From NCBI RefSeq assembly GCF_018598225.1, contig NZ_JAHESF010000014.1:1-64000 (forward strand): a stretch of 64,000 nt of DNA. Reading direction: 5' to 3'. This document shows positions 32,894 through 43,098 of the stretch, piece after piece. Position numbers and translations under genes: made by a program. A model generated the notes under the pieces. It worked only from the letters and a program-made list of their open reading frames with translations, was not told the DNA's origin and made no database searches. Positions within the stretch are counted from its first letter, which is position 1. Each line of letters starts with the position of its first letter. Source of the stretch: Chryseosolibacter histidinae (GTDB taxonomy: Bacteria; Bacteroidota; Bacteroidia; Cytophagales; Cyclobacteriaceae).

Positions 32894-35002
32894 TCAGAAT
32901 GTTAGCAATTTTCGGAGCTCGGTCTTCACTTTGTCTGCGTTGGGCAGCATCATTTTTTCGAGGTCGGCGTTGAGTGCAATAGCCGGGAGGTTGGCGGCAC
33001 CAAACGTCCATACGGGTGCGTCGAGGTAGCGAAAACATTCTTTCGAGATCCGGCCGGCAAGTGATTCAGCGAAGGAGTTGAGCAATGGTTCTTCTGTGAG
33101 CACGAAAGCGCGATTGTGTTTCTTTACTTCACTGGCAATGATATCCCAGTCGATGGGGTTCAGGGTACGCAAATCAACGATCGTGATCTGTTCTGAAAAA
33201 TCCCTGGAGGCTTCTTTCGCCCAGTATACACCCATGCCATAAGTGATGACCACAGCTGCCCCTCCTGCAGCTATGTTTTCTTCTGATGCCTGCTGAACGA
33301 TGTTTGCCTTGCCCAGCGGAATGATATAATCTTCATCGGGCTCCACGGTCTTAGCTTCGCCTGTACCGGGCACTTTTGACCAGTAAAGTCCTTTATGCTC
33401 GAGCAGCACCACGGGGTTAGGATCGTAAAAGGAGGCCTTCAAAAGTCCTTTCATGTCTGCAGCATTAGAGGGATAAACGACTTTGATACCGCGGATGGTA
33501 AGCAAGGTAGACTCCACACTTCCTGAATGATAGGGACCACCTCCACCATAGGCGCCGATGGGCACACGGATGAGTGACTGAATGGGGAACTTGCCTTTTG
33601 ATAAGTAACAACTTTTTGAAAGCTCCTCCACCAGCTGATTCATGGCCGGCCAGATGTAATCTGCAAACTGGATCTCTACGATGGGCTTCGCTCCCACCGC
33701 GGACATTCCCGCGGTAGACCCGACAATGTAGGCTTCCTGGATCGGCGTATTAAAAACGCGTTCATCTCCATATTTTTGCGCGAGTGTTGCAGCCTCGCGA
33801 AATACACCTCCCAACCTGCGGCCTACATCCTGTCCATAAAAAAGCGCTTCGGGGTGTTTCTTCAGCAGCTCATCCACGGCATGCAGGGCGGCATCGACCA
33901 TAACAACCTTCTCGCCATTCTGTGGTGACCGCACTCCGCTCTCCTCTGTGATGGTTGCAGGTGCGAACTCATGGGTGTCGAAATCATCCACGTCGGCCGA
34001 TGGCGCACTGATGGCTCTCTCATAATCTTTGGTCACTCGTGCTGTGGCCCGTTCTTGTGCCTGCTCCAGCACTTCTTCCGACTCTCCTGTCTCCAACAAA
34101 TATTGCCTGAGCCTTTCAATGGGATCCGATTTTCTGTGCAACTCCAGGTCTTCACCACGGTACCATTCCCGTCTCACACCTGAGGTATGGTGGCCCAGCA
34201 ACGGGCATTTTGCGTGCACCAGTATCGGGCTTCTTTTTTTCCTCACATGGTCGATGGCTTTTTTCATACCGAGGTAGGAGTCGACAAAATCGGCACCATC
34301 TACAGCCATGCGCTCCATTCCTTTGAAACCCGCGGCATACTCATAGGCATCCATGGCGCGCATTTCCTTTCCTGTTGCAGAGATCCCCCAATCGTTGTCC
34401 TGAACAAGATAGATCACCGGTAATTTTTTCAGTACGGCCATCTGAAAGGCTTCCGCTACTTCGCCTTCTGTGACGGAGCCATCGCCCAGGGAACAAAGCA
34501 CCAGAGGGTTTTCATCTGATTTCAGTATTCCCTGTGATTCAAGGTAGGCTATGCCATGTGCCATGCCAGTGGCGGGGATGGCCTGCATACCTGTAGCTGA
34601 ACTTTGATGCGGAATGGTGGGAAAGCCCTCACGTTTCAGACTGGGATGTCCATAATAGGTTCGTCCACCGGAGAAAGGATCGTCGCGCTTGGCCATCAGC
34701 TGAAGCATGAGCTCATAGGGCTCGAGGCCCATGCCCAGCAACATCGACTCATCCCTGTAATAAGGTGAAGCGTAGTCGCAGGGTTTCAATTGCATACCTG
34801 CCGCCAGTTGTATTGCTTCATGGCCGCGTGAAGTGCTGTGAACGTACCGGCTACAGACCTCGCGGTTCTCGTCGTACATATCAGCCATCCGTTTTACCGT
34901 ACACATAAGCTCATACGCTCTTAATAAAATATCCGGAGGCAGTTCAGGCTTACCGGGTCTTAATCTCTTATTTTGTGATTTTGCGCGCTGAGCAATAGCC
35001 AT
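32894..35002 (-). CDS. 2-oxoacid dehydrogenase E1, fused alpha and beta subunits
   Basis: The 702-aa product contains both E1 halves. The alpha half holds the thiamine-diphosphate motif (GDGSVTEGEVAEAFQMAVL and HHTSGVRREW). The beta half contains FYGQDVGRRLGGVF, TPIQEAYIVGSTAGMSAVG and VVLLEHKGLYWSK. It decarboxylates branched-chain or related 2-oxoacids as part of a lipoyl complex. The E2 and E3 genes are not adjacent. The fusion is common in Bacteroidota. Confidence 0.92.
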   Translation of the reverse strand: MAIAQRAKSQNKRLRPGKPELPPDILLRAYELMCTVKRMADMYDENREVCSRYVHSTSRGHEAIQLAAGMQLKPCDYASPYYRDESMLLGMGLEPYELMLQLMAKRDDPFSGGRTYYGHPSLKREGFPTIPHQSSATGMQAIPATGMAHGIAYLESQGILKSDENPLVLCSLGDGSVTEGEVAEAFQMAVLKKLPVIYLVQDNDWGISATGKEMRAMDAYEYAAGFKGMERMAVDGADFVDSYLGMKKAIDHVRKKRSPILVHAKCPLLGHHTSGVRREWYRGEDLELHRKSDPIERLRQYLLETGESEEVLEQAQERATARVTKDYERAISAPSADVDDFDTHEFAPATITEESGVRSPQNGEKVVMVDAALHAVDELLKKHPEALFYGQDVGRRLGGVFREAATLAQKYGDERVFNTPIQEAYIVGSTAGMSAVGAKPIVEIQFADYIWPAMNQLVEELSKSCYLSKGKFPIQSLIRVPIGAYGGGGPYHSGSVESTLLTIRGIKVVYPSNAADMKGLLKASFYDPNPVVLLEHKGLYWSKVPGTGEAKTVEPDEDYIIPLGKANIVQQASEENIAAGGAAVVITYGMGVYWAKEASRDFSEQITIVDLRTLNPIDWDIIASEVKKHNRAFVLTEEPLLNSFAESLAGRISKECFRYLDAPVWTFGAANLPAIALNADLEKMMLPNADKVKTELRKLLTF

Positions 35003-35096
35003 CTTTCAAAATTTGGTCTCGGCCTAAAGATAATGCATTTTGGAAATTCAAACGATTGAAAAACGTTTTCAGGCTATGACCCGGCGCTGCGGTTTA

Positions 35097-35127
35097 TTGG
35101 CAGATACAATGATTCGTGGCATCTTTG
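35097..35127 (+). promoter_or_regulatory. Possible promoter for hemF
   Basis: TTG at 35097-35099, then 20 bp, then catctttg at 35120-35127, which is one base off the Bacteroidota -7 consensus TAnnTTTG. The hemF ATG follows 34 bp later. Confidence 0.35.
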
Positions 35128-35161
35128 CGCCAGGTTGTATCATCATTTTCAGCCACCAGAA

Positions 35162-36073
35162 ATGAACGGTCCCGATAAAGAAGAGATCCAGGAATGGTTT
35201 AAAACGCTGCAGCAGGAGATCTGCGAGCAGTTGGAGCATGCCGACGGAAAAGGCAAATTCATCAGCGACGCATGGGAGCGTCCGGGCGGGGGTGGCGGTA
35301 TTTCGCGGGTCTTAACGGAGGGCAACGTCATTGAAAAAGGCGGCGTGAATTTTTCGGCTGTCTGGGGAAAAACACCCGAGCCTACCTTAAAGACACTGAA
35401 TCTCCCACCAGGAGTTCACCCTGACTTTTTTGCCTGCGGGGTTTCCATCGTGTTACATCCTTTCAGTCCGATGGTTCCCATTATCCACATGAACGTACGG
35501 TATTTCGAGATGTCTAACGGCACGTGGTGGTTTGGCGGTGGCATTGATCTTACCCCTCACTATGTGGATGAAGGCGACGCACAGTATTTTCACCACAAGC
35601 TGAAGGCTGTTTGTGACCAGCATCACACTTCCTATTATCCGGAATTTAAGAAGTGGGCCGACGATTATTTTTTTATCCGGCACCGACAGGAAACACGGGG
35701 TATCGGCGGTATCTTCTTCGATCACCTGAAAGATGATCATGGCTTTACAAAACGCTCGAGGTTCGCTTTTGTTCAGAGCGTAGGATCTGCGTTCGCGCCG
35801 ATCTACACACATTACATGAAAAAGAACAAATCGTTACCCTACGGTGAACAGGAAAAACAATGGCAGTATTTACGAAGGGGCCGGTATGTTGAGTTCAACC
35901 TGGTTTGGGACCGCGGCACGAAGTTCGGGCTGGAGACCGATGGCAGAACGGAATCCATCCTGATGAGCTTACCACCACAGGCACAATGGGTATATAGTCA
36001 TAAGGTAGCTCCAGGTTCTCCAGAGCAGAAAACATTGTCACTCCTGAAAAAAGGGATTGATTGGGTGGCCTAA
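35162..36073 (+). CDS. hemF: Oxygen-dependent coproporphyrinogen III oxidase
   Basis: The 303-aa product (ATG 35162) has the hemF signature regions: GGGGISRVL, HMNVRYFEMSNGTWWFGGGI with DLTPHY, and RGIGGIFFDHLKDD. The C-terminal RRGRYVEFNLVWDRGTKFGL and ESILMSLPP follow. It oxidatively decarboxylates coproporphyrinogen III to protoporphyrinogen IX in haem synthesis. Confidence 0.95.
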   Translation: MNGPDKEEIQEWFKTLQQEICEQLEHADGKGKFISDAWERPGGGGGISRVLTEGNVIEKGGVNFSAVWGKTPEPTLKTLNLPPGVHPDFFACGVSIVLHPFSPMVPIIHMNVRYFEMSNGTWWFGGGIDLTPHYVDEGDAQYFHHKLKAVCDQHHTSYYPEFKKWADDYFFIRHRQETRGIGGIFFDHLKDDHGFTKRSRFAFVQSVGSAFAPIYTHYMKKNKSLPYGEQEKQWQYLRRGRYVEFNLVWDRGTKFGLETDGRTESILMSLPPQAQWVYSHKVAPGSPEQKTLSLLKKGIDWVA

Positions 36074-36106
36074 ACCTCCACCGCATATTACAGCTTAATT
36101 GAAAAG

Positions 36107-37666
36107 ATGAACCCCACACTCAAGCTGGTGCTCCATGCGGGCGTATCAGCAACGACACCTGAATCGCGCGCAAGGGCTATTATTCTCTGCAATACGATCG
36201 CCCTTATAGCCGTCACGCTCTCGTCCGTTTTCCTCGTTTATTATGCCATGAACGGATGGGGAACGAATGATTCGATCATTCTCTTCGCCATCGTCGTGAT
36301 GTCGAGCATCCCGCTTTTGAATTTCCTCGGGATGACCAATATCAGCAGGTTCCTGCTTCCCCTGGTACTCCCAGTAACCAGCATAGCAATCCTGATGCTG
36401 GTGCGCTTCCAGCAGCCTGAAAGATTTACTTACATACGCAGTCCTGGAATATTCTGTGTTGTTCTTACCACGGCCGTGATACCGGTACTGATCTTTTCTA
36501 CCCGTGAGAAAAGGCTGATGTTCAGCTGCCTGGCCATCAACTTTATCCTTTTTGCTTCGCTCGATGTACTGCTGCGTTATTACAGTGTGCTTCACGCAGT
36601 GCCTACCGTCAACCAATACATCACGGCCAACCTTTCGATGCTGATCACCTACGCGCTGCTGGTGGGCAGTGTGATGTCGTTGAAAGAGATCACCGACGAA
36701 TACGAGCTTAAAAATGCGCAGCTCATCCAAAACCTGAACAAAAAGAACGATGAGTTTGCCCAGGCCAACCAGGAGCTGCACGAGCTGAACAAGAATATCG
36801 AAACCCAGAATGAAGAGATCCAGGCACAGAGTGAAGAGTTGATCCAGAGCCAGGACAGCCTGATCCTGGCAAACCGCCAGATAGAACGCCAGAACCTGAA
36901 GCTCGAGCAGCAGAATGAGCTGCTGTCGAAATCGCTGGATGAAAAAAGTAAGGACCTCTTGCTGACCAACCAGCAGCTTGTGGCGCACAATAATGAACTG
37001 CAGCAATTTTCTTATACCATCTCGCACAATTTGCGCGGACCGGTTGCCAGCATGCTGGGCCTGATCAACATTTATCACCACGCCAATACCGAAGAGGAGG
37101 GCAAACAGATCCTGACACTGCTGCAACAGTCGACCGAGTCGCTTGAGACCGTGATCAGGGACCTGAATAAGATCATCGACATCCGCAATGACAAGTTCTC
37201 GATCTTTGAAGAGTTCTCACTGGACCAGGAACTGAATCTCATCAAAAAAACGCTCAACCCTTTTATCAGGGGCAACGAAGCAGAGATCGACAGCCATTTC
37301 GAGATAGATCGGATTATCTCCGTCAAAGCCTATATTAACAGTATTCTTTACAATCTCATCAGCAACGCGATCCAGTACAGGTCATTTGATCGTAAGCCGC
37401 AGGTGCGGATCTCGTCGCGGACCGTAAATGGACACTTGCTGTTGGAAGTGTCGGACAACGGACTGGGGATCGACCTGAGCAAATTCAGCGGAGAGATGTT
37501 CAAACTTTACAAGCGATTCCATACCCACACACAGGGAAAAGGATTGGGTCTGTACCTTGTAAAACAGCAAGTGGAAAAACTGAACGGACAGATCGAGATT
37601 GACAGTAAGCCGGATGAAGGATCAACCTTCCGGATACGTCTTCCGCTTAAAACAGAAATCCGCTGA
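36107..37666 (+). CDS. Membrane sensor histidine kinase
   Basis: The 519-aa product has six to seven membrane helices in residues 20-200, a long Gln/Asn/Glu-rich coiled coil (about 205-290), a HisKA domain with H307 in FSYTISHNLRGP, and a HATPase_c domain with ILYNLISNAIQY and GLGIDLSKF, then GKGLGLYLVKQQVE. No response regulator is adjacent. The stimulus is unknown. Confidence 0.9.
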   Translation: MNPTLKLVLHAGVSATTPESRARAIILCNTIALIAVTLSSVFLVYYAMNGWGTNDSIILFAIVVMSSIPLLNFLGMTNISRFLLPLVLPVTSIAILMLVRFQQPERFTYIRSPGIFCVVLTTAVIPVLIFSTREKRLMFSCLAINFILFASLDVLLRYYSVLHAVPTVNQYITANLSMLITYALLVGSVMSLKEITDEYELKNAQLIQNLNKKNDEFAQANQELHELNKNIETQNEEIQAQSEELIQSQDSLILANRQIERQNLKLEQQNELLSKSLDEKSKDLLLTNQQLVAHNNELQQFSYTISHNLRGPVASMLGLINIYHHANTEEEGKQILTLLQQSTESLETVIRDLNKIIDIRNDKFSIFEEFSLDQELNLIKKTLNPFIRGNEAEIDSHFEIDRIISVKAYINSILYNLISNAIQYRSFDRKPQVRISSRTVNGHLLLEVSDNGLGIDLSKFSGEMFKLYKRFHTHTQGKGLGLYLVKQQVEKLNGQIEIDSKPDEGSTFRIRLPLKTEIR

Positions 37667-37669
37667 CCG

Positions 37670-38452
37670 CTATTTGTCTTTGGTCTTATTTTTTGCCTGC
37701 AGCTGGAATACCTGGAACGCGAGCTGGTCTACAAGTGACGCCGGGCCGGACTCGGGTTCTGGGAACTGTTGAGAAAAGTAAGCTTTCGCCGCCCAGATCT
37801 CCAGTACATCTTCTGCCTTGACGGAGAAGGGTTCGTATGAGCGGTTGTCGGACACCAGTAACAACTTTCCCTGCTGATCTGCAAAATTGAAAACGCGTTT
37901 AAAAACGATTCCCTCGTGGCTGGTCACCAGCACATAAAGTTTTCCATTTTTGATGGTCTTGGTGTCTTCGATATATTCTCCGAAAATAATGCTGCCGGGT
38001 TGCACGGGGAGCATGGACTCGCCCTGGATCTCGAAGGCGCGGTAAGTTCTGTTCTTCGGTAAAACCGGGAGGCTGATCTTGGGCAGGTCTTTCACATATT
38101 CGGGGTCCTGATAACCGGACAAATAACCTGCAGAAGCCTTCTGAGTGACCAGTTCGACATTCTCCTTATTATTCTGATCTACCGTGATGGCGAGGATCTC
38201 TTTGCCCCGGCCAGCGGTCTTTGCTTTCCACTCTTTCTGCGGCAAAAGACTAAGGTCTTTATTAACAAGGTGGTCCAGGCTCACATTGAAGATCTTAGAG
38301 ATCTCCACCAAACTGGATACGGGTGGTGTGGAGCGTTCTTCTTCATAGGCGCCTACGGCGGCCTGCTTTAGCCCCAATTTTTCAGCGAGCTGTTTTTGAG
38401 TCAGTCCTTGCTGGACGCGCAAGAATTTGAGATTCCGGTTTACGATAGCCAT
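37670..38452 (-). CDS. XRE-S24 (LexA/CI-like) autocleaving repressor
   Basis: In this 260-aa protein, residues 5-60 are a CI-type HTH (GLTQKQLAEKLGLKQAAVGA). The C-terminal S24 domain has S146 in GESMLP and K185 in IVFKRVF. A-G at 108-109 (KASAGYLSG) is the likely self-cleavage site. Such proteins act as DNA-damage-inducible repressors. It is divergent from DNA polymerase IV, with a strong dyad in the shared promoter region. Confidence 0.9.
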   Translation of the reverse strand: MAIVNRNLKFLRVQQGLTQKQLAEKLGLKQAAVGAYEEERSTPPVSSLVEISKIFNVSLDHLVNKDLSLLPQKEWKAKTAGRGKEILAITVDQNNKENVELVTQKASAGYLSGYQDPEYVKDLPKISLPVLPKNRTYRAFEIQGESMLPVQPGSIIFGEYIEDTKTIKNGKLYVLVTSHEGIVFKRVFNFADQQGKLLLVSDNRSYEPFSVKAEDVLEIWAAKAYFSQQFPEPESGPASLVDQLAFQVFQLQAKNKTKDK

Positions 38453-38490
38453 GAATATTAGTTTTTGCCAAGCACATAAAATTACCTGTG

Positions 38491-38515
38491 CCGTTCCGCA
38501 ATACCAGCGGAACGG
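38491..38515. promoter_or_regulatory. Dyad operator between the S24 repressor and DNA polymerase IV
   Basis: ccgttccgc (38491-38499) and gcggaacgg (38507-38515) are perfect 9-bp arms around a 7-bp spacer. The site sits 39 bp upstream of the repressor start and about 136 bp before polymerase IV. The likely ligand is the neighbouring repressor, which would make both promoters damage-inducible. Confidence 0.65.
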
Positions 38516-38650
38516 TCACAAAAGTAATCACAACTAAACCCAAAACCTTTACCTGTAGAGATAAAGGGTTGCTATGGCAAACAACGTTACAAAACTAAAA
38601 AAATTAGTTGATGATGCAAGGAGAATACTAATAAATTTAGATATTTGGGT

Positions 38651-39844
38651 GTGGAAAGAAATGTAATACATCTGGATCTGGACGCCTTTTTTGTGGCGGT
38701 GGAATGCAAGCGGGATACGCGGCTGAAGGGGAAACCACTGATCATCGGTGGAAGCAGCCGCAGGGGCGTGGTGGCGGCCTGCAGTTACGAGACCAGGAAG
38801 TTCGGTGTTCATTCAGCCATGCCCATGTACCTGGCGTTGCAGCTTTGCCCTGATGCAAAAGTCATCTCCGGAGATATGGAGGCATACAGCCAGGCATCGC
38901 ACGAAGTGACTCAGGTCATTGCCGCACAGGCACCTGCCTTTGAAAAATCTTCCATCGATGAATTTTACATTGACGCCAGTGGCATGGACCGCTACTTCGG
39001 CGCTTTCAAATGGGCGAAAGAGCTTAGAAAAAAAATTGCAACAGAAAGCGGTCTTCCCATCTCCCTGGGGATGTCTGTGAACAAGCTTGTTTCCAAGGTG
39101 GCTACGGCAGAATATAAACCTAATGCAGAAGCGCATATCACTGCTGGCAAAGAAGGAGATTTCCTGGATCCTCTCGCTGTTGAAAAGATCCCGATGGTTG
39201 GAAAGCAGACAGCTTCCTTCCTTTATGATATGGGGGTTCGCACAGTGCGCACATTACGCGAGATGCCGATCCAGTTCCTGGTAAGCGCCTTTGGCAAAAA
39301 TGGTTTTTCGCTCTGGAATAAAGCGCGTGGTATCGATACCTCTCCCGTTGTACCTTATAGTGAGCAAAAATCGATCTCTACAGAGTGCACTTTCGAGAAC
39401 GATACCATCGATATAAAGAAGTTAAAGAACATCCTTATCGCCATGGTCGAGAAGGTTGCTTTCAACCTGCGCGATCAGAAGAAGCTGGCATCGTGTGTCA
39501 CGGTGAAGATCCGTTATGCGAACTTCGATACGGAGACCAAGCAGGTACAAATCCCATACACCTCCTCTGATCATGTGCTGCTGCGCGTTGTCTCGGAGTT
39601 GTTCGAGAAGCTCTATAGCCGACGCATGCTGTTGCGGCTGGTGGGGGTACGGCTAAGCGGGCTGGTGCATGGCAATCATCAGATCAGCCTTTTTGACGAC
39701 ACTGCCGAGAACATCAACCTTTACCAGGCGATTGACCACATCAAACACAAACACGGCGTTGAGAAGCTCATCCGTGCCAATACCATTGACGTAAACAAAC
39801 GCGTAAGGATGGAGCTCAACATGTTTAAAGGGACAATAAGATGA
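38651..39844 (+). CDS. dinB: DNA polymerase IV (Y-family)
   Basis: The 397-aa product (GTG 38651 preferred over TTG 38645) begins HLDLDAFFVAVE. It has the second catalytic site SSIDEFYID, the helix-hairpin-helix region (VEKIPMVGKQTASFLYDMGV), and a little-finger domain. It copies damaged DNA without proofreading. It leads the rightward damage-response cluster. Confidence 0.93.
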   Translation: MERNVIHLDLDAFFVAVECKRDTRLKGKPLIIGGSSRRGVVAACSYETRKFGVHSAMPMYLALQLCPDAKVISGDMEAYSQASHEVTQVIAAQAPAFEKSSIDEFYIDASGMDRYFGAFKWAKELRKKIATESGLPISLGMSVNKLVSKVATAEYKPNAEAHITAGKEGDFLDPLAVEKIPMVGKQTASFLYDMGVRTVRTLREMPIQFLVSAFGKNGFSLWNKARGIDTSPVVPYSEQKSISTECTFENDTIDIKKLKNILIAMVEKVAFNLRDQKKLASCVTVKIRYANFDTETKQVQIPYTSSDHVLLRVVSELFEKLYSRRMLLRLVGVRLSGLVHGNHQISLFDDTAENINLYQAIDHIKHKHGVEKLIRANTIDVNKRVRMELNMFKGTIR

Positions 39845-40012
39845 ATATTAATACATCCGCATTGGCTGACAGGGTGGTCGCAGAAGCTTTGTCTACAGCG
39901 GCGAGAATCGGAGGATATTGCGATACAAACATCTGTTCGAGGATCGCATGGAGCAGTACCTGGCAAATGTGAATAGTAAAAGAGTCAGATCAGTATCAAA
40001 GAATAAAAGTTT

Positions 40013-40558
40013 ATGCATATGAAGACATCCATCGTCAATTTCGAACCATCCGTAAAGGAGCTTTTTTTTCTCATCTCTCCTCCCCGGCACATCATGAGTG
40101 ACGTATCCGTGTTGAAGGATGACGTGCATTATCTCATTGGTCGTCAGCTGGAGGACCGACACGCCATTGCTCACATCTCCTTATTCAAGTATAATGATGA
40201 GCATCTTCATGACATCGTTAAGCATGTGGAAGACAAGGCTGCACATTTTAAACCGTTCAATATCTTCTTAAAGGGCTTCGGAGTCTTTTATAATGGCTCG
40301 AAGCGATGTGTTTATATGGATATCGTCAATAAATACCCTATCCAAGACATCTTTGAAAAGCTGGTAAAAGAAAATGCATCGTATACGCCGCACATTTCGA
40401 TCGCCAGAAACCTGGCTATGGATGATTTTCTCCGATGCTGGCCATACCTGAAGGGTTTGAACTACAGCAACCAGCACTTTCTCTGCGACAGGATTACGGT
40501 GTTGGCGAGGACCGATCAAAAATGGATGCATTATAAGGACATCCTGTTCGATCAATAA
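40013..40558 (+). CDS. 2H phosphoesterase (2'-5' RNA ligase-like)
   Basis: The 181-aa product has the paired H-x-S motifs of the 2H superfamily: HISLFKY near residue 55 and HISIAR near residue 128. Family members hydrolyse or ligate 2'-5' or cyclic phosphates in RNA. It sits between polymerase IV and RecQ. The start overlaps a short upstream frame (39918-40022) by 4 nt. Confidence 0.85.
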   Translation: MHMKTSIVNFEPSVKELFFLISPPRHIMSDVSVLKDDVHYLIGRQLEDRHAIAHISLFKYNDEHLHDIVKHVEDKAAHFKPFNIFLKGFGVFYNGSKRCVYMDIVNKYPIQDIFEKLVKENASYTPHISIARNLAMDDFLRCWPYLKGLNYSNQHFLCDRITVLARTDQKWMHYKDILFDQ

Positions 40559-40614
40559 GTCGTCCAAGCCCGCTACATGTCGTACTGAGGTGCTTATTTA
40601 TTCGATGCACCGCT

Positions 40615-40641
40615 GCAATGCTGGCCAGCCTGCAGCATTGC
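40615..40641. repeat. Inverted repeat before recQ
   Basis: gcaatgctg (40615-40623) and cagcattgc (40633-40641) are perfect arms around a 9-nt centre. They lie in the 159-bp gap between the 2H gene and recQ. A terminator or an operator is possible. Confidence 0.4.
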
Positions 40642-40717
40642 TCCGCACATCGCATACACCATGTTGGTCGTGATGTATTGGCAGGTATTCATTTTTACAT
40701 TTTTTAAAAACTATAAT

Positions 40718-43081
40718 ATGTACCCTCTCTATATTCTTCAAAAACAATTCGGTTATGCTTCGTTCAGAATGAAGCAGGAAGCGATTATCAATCATGTGCT
40801 GCAGAAGAAAGACACTTTTGTGCTCATGCCTACAGGTGGTGGGAAGTCGCTCTGCTATCAGATACCGGCGCTGCTTTTTGACGGCCTCTCTCTCGTGATA
40901 TCTCCACTGATCGCGCTCATGAAAGATCAGGTGGATGCGCTGCGTGTGAACGGCATCGAGGCGGCCTATCTCAATTCAACACAATCGCCTCAGGAGCAAA
41001 AGGCAATTCTGGACAAGGCCAGGGAAAAGAAGCTGAAGCTGCTTTACCTCGCGCCGGAGAAGTTGTTGAGCAGTGATAAGCACACTTCTCTGCTCGAAAC
41101 ACTTCAAACATTCAGCATCAGCCTTATCGCCATTGACGAGGCACACTGCATTTCTCAATGGGGGCACGATTTCAGGCCCGAGTACCTCATGCTGGCGCAA
41201 CTGAAAAAGGCGTTTCCCAACGCGCCGATGATCGCGCTCACAGCTACGGCAGATCAACTTACCCAAAAGGATATCATCGAGAAGCTGGAATTAAAAGACC
41301 CCGCTGTTTTTATTTCCAGCTTCAACAGGCCGAATATCCGGTACACCGTGGAGCCTAAACAGGGAAGCTTTGAAAGGCTGCTCCGTTTCCTTGAGCCGCG
41401 TAAAGAAGCGCAAGGTATTATTTACTGTTTGTCCAGACGATCTACGGAAAAACTTGCTGACGATCTTTCGCGACATGGTTTTAAATCCCTCCCCTATCAT
41501 GCGGGCATGGAGCGGGAGCAACGGGCGAGGAATCAGGAAATGTTCTTGCGCGAAGATGTCAGGATCATGGTGGCAACCATCGCCTTTGGCATGGGGATCG
41601 ATAAATCAAATGTGCGTTATGTGGTGCACATGGACCTTCCGAAGAGCATCGAGAGTTACTATCAGGAAACAGGGCGTGCTGGCCGTGACGGGCTCGACAG
41701 TGAAGCGCTGTTGTTCTATTCACCCGGCGACCTGGCCCGGCTGAAGCACTTTGTTGTGATCGATGACAACGCAGACCAAACGAAGATCGCCCTGAAAAAA
41801 CTGGAACAGATGGGGCAGTTCGGCGAGCTCAGCACCTGCCGCAGAAAGTATCTGCTGAACTATTTCGAGGAACAGGCCCCTGAACATTGTGGCAACTGCG
41901 ATATCTGCCTCAGCCAGGTTGAATCATTCGACGAGACACCGCTGGCGCAAAAAGTGCTTGCTGCCTTATCGCAGCTGCAGGAAAAATTCGGCGCTGGCTA
42001 CCTGATCGATTTTATGCACGGTGCATCCTCTTCCAGGATGCAAGAGCAGCATATGACGTTGAGCACATATGGCTGTGGTGCGGATATCGCCAGAGAAGAA
42101 TGGCAACGGATCATTGACGACCTGGTGTCACGCCGATACCTGATCAAACTGCATGGGTCTTATCCCAAGCTGAAGATCACCGCAAGGGGCCAGCGTGTTC
42201 TGGAAGGCCTGGAAAAAGTAATTCTCACAAGGTTCAAGGAAAAGCCGGCGCCTGAAGCTACGGAAAAGCTTGTTTACGAAAAAGAGCTTCTGCTGCAGCT
42301 CAAAAATCTTCGCAAGCAGTTGGCCGCGGCAGAACAATCACCTGCCTATGTGGTGCTCTCCGATGCCTCGTTGCTGGAAATTGCCACTTACCTGCCTCAC
42401 ACAAAAGAAGGTATGGGCAGGATCTCCGGTTTTGGCCAAATGAAACTTGAAAGGTATGGCAAGTCGTTCTGCGATGTAGTAAACGCCTACTGTCTTGAAC
42501 ATCAACTGCAGTCGCGCATTCATCTGAAGTCCCCAAAACGCCCGCGCAAGGAGCGATATGAACGTGACAACCTTACCAAACAGGAAACTTATAAACTATT
42601 CAAAGCGGGATATTCCGTGGGAATGATCGCGGCACAACGCAACCTGAGTCACACCACCATTGAATCTCATCTCGCTTTCTACGTTCAGCAAGGTAAAATT
42701 ACGATCGCGCAGCTGATCGATGTGGAAAAGATCCCTGTGATCCGCAAGGCCATCGAGGATACCGGCGGGAAAGCGCTGACGCCCATCAAAGAATCGCTCG
42801 GCGAAAATTACTCCTTTGCCGAGATCAGATACGTGATGGCACACATCGAACACATGAAGCTCGAGGAACCGGTAGAATACGCTTACCCGCCGTCCTATGG
42901 CTATTCAGGGTTCTCATGCCTGGTATTGGAGCCACAAGGCATCTATGCCGGATACCGGTTGAAGTATCAACTTAACGTTCAAGGCATCACCGTGCAGGGA
43001 ACACGCGGAGGCCGCAAGGTATTGCACCTATCCAATGCTGCCGGGTATGCCGGAAGTAGAACAAGATCGATCGCCGCATAA
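40718..43081 (+). CDS. recQ: ATP-dependent DNA helicase RecQ with C-terminal extension
   Basis: The 787-aa product (ATG 40718; the frame is open from 40661) has Walker A PTGGGKSL, the DEAH box IDEAHCISQWGHDFRPEY, helicase C-terminal GRAGRDGLDSEALLFY, and a zinc-binding CRRKYLLNYFEEQAPEHC-GNCDIC. An RQC winged helix, an HRDC domain and an HTH module (NLTKQETYKLFKAGYSVGMI) follow. The last 60 residues after the HTH are an extra module I do not recognise. Confidence 0.93.
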   Translation: MYPLYILQKQFGYASFRMKQEAIINHVLQKKDTFVLMPTGGGKSLCYQIPALLFDGLSLVISPLIALMKDQVDALRVNGIEAAYLNSTQSPQEQKAILDKAREKKLKLLYLAPEKLLSSDKHTSLLETLQTFSISLIAIDEAHCISQWGHDFRPEYLMLAQLKKAFPNAPMIALTATADQLTQKDIIEKLELKDPAVFISSFNRPNIRYTVEPKQGSFERLLRFLEPRKEAQGIIYCLSRRSTEKLADDLSRHGFKSLPYHAGMEREQRARNQEMFLREDVRIMVATIAFGMGIDKSNVRYVVHMDLPKSIESYYQETGRAGRDGLDSEALLFYSPGDLARLKHFVVIDDNADQTKIALKKLEQMGQFGELSTCRRKYLLNYFEEQAPEHCGNCDICLSQVESFDETPLAQKVLAALSQLQEKFGAGYLIDFMHGASSSRMQEQHMTLSTYGCGADIAREEWQRIIDDLVSRRYLIKLHGSYPKLKITARGQRVLEGLEKVILTRFKEKPAPEATEKLVYEKELLLQLKNLRKQLAAAEQSPAYVVLSDASLLEIATYLPHTKEGMGRISGFGQMKLERYGKSFCDVVNAYCLEHQLQSRIHLKSPKRPRKERYERDNLTKQETYKLFKAGYSVGMIAAQRNLSHTTIESHLAFYVQQGKITIAQLIDVEKIPVIRKAIEDTGGKALTPIKESLGENYSFAEIRYVMAHIEHMKLEEPVEYAYPPSYGYSGFSCLVLEPQGIYAGYRLKYQLNVQGITVQGTRGGRKVLHLSNAAGYAGSRTRSIAA

Positions 43082-43098
43082 TCATCAATGAACAGCAG

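Noticed and set aside
39841-40022. Short frames between Pol IV and the 2H gene (for example RYKHLFEDRMEQYLANVNSK)
   Set aside because: Protein-like text but no start codon with good context. It could be a small gene, but length and lack of family do not support a call.
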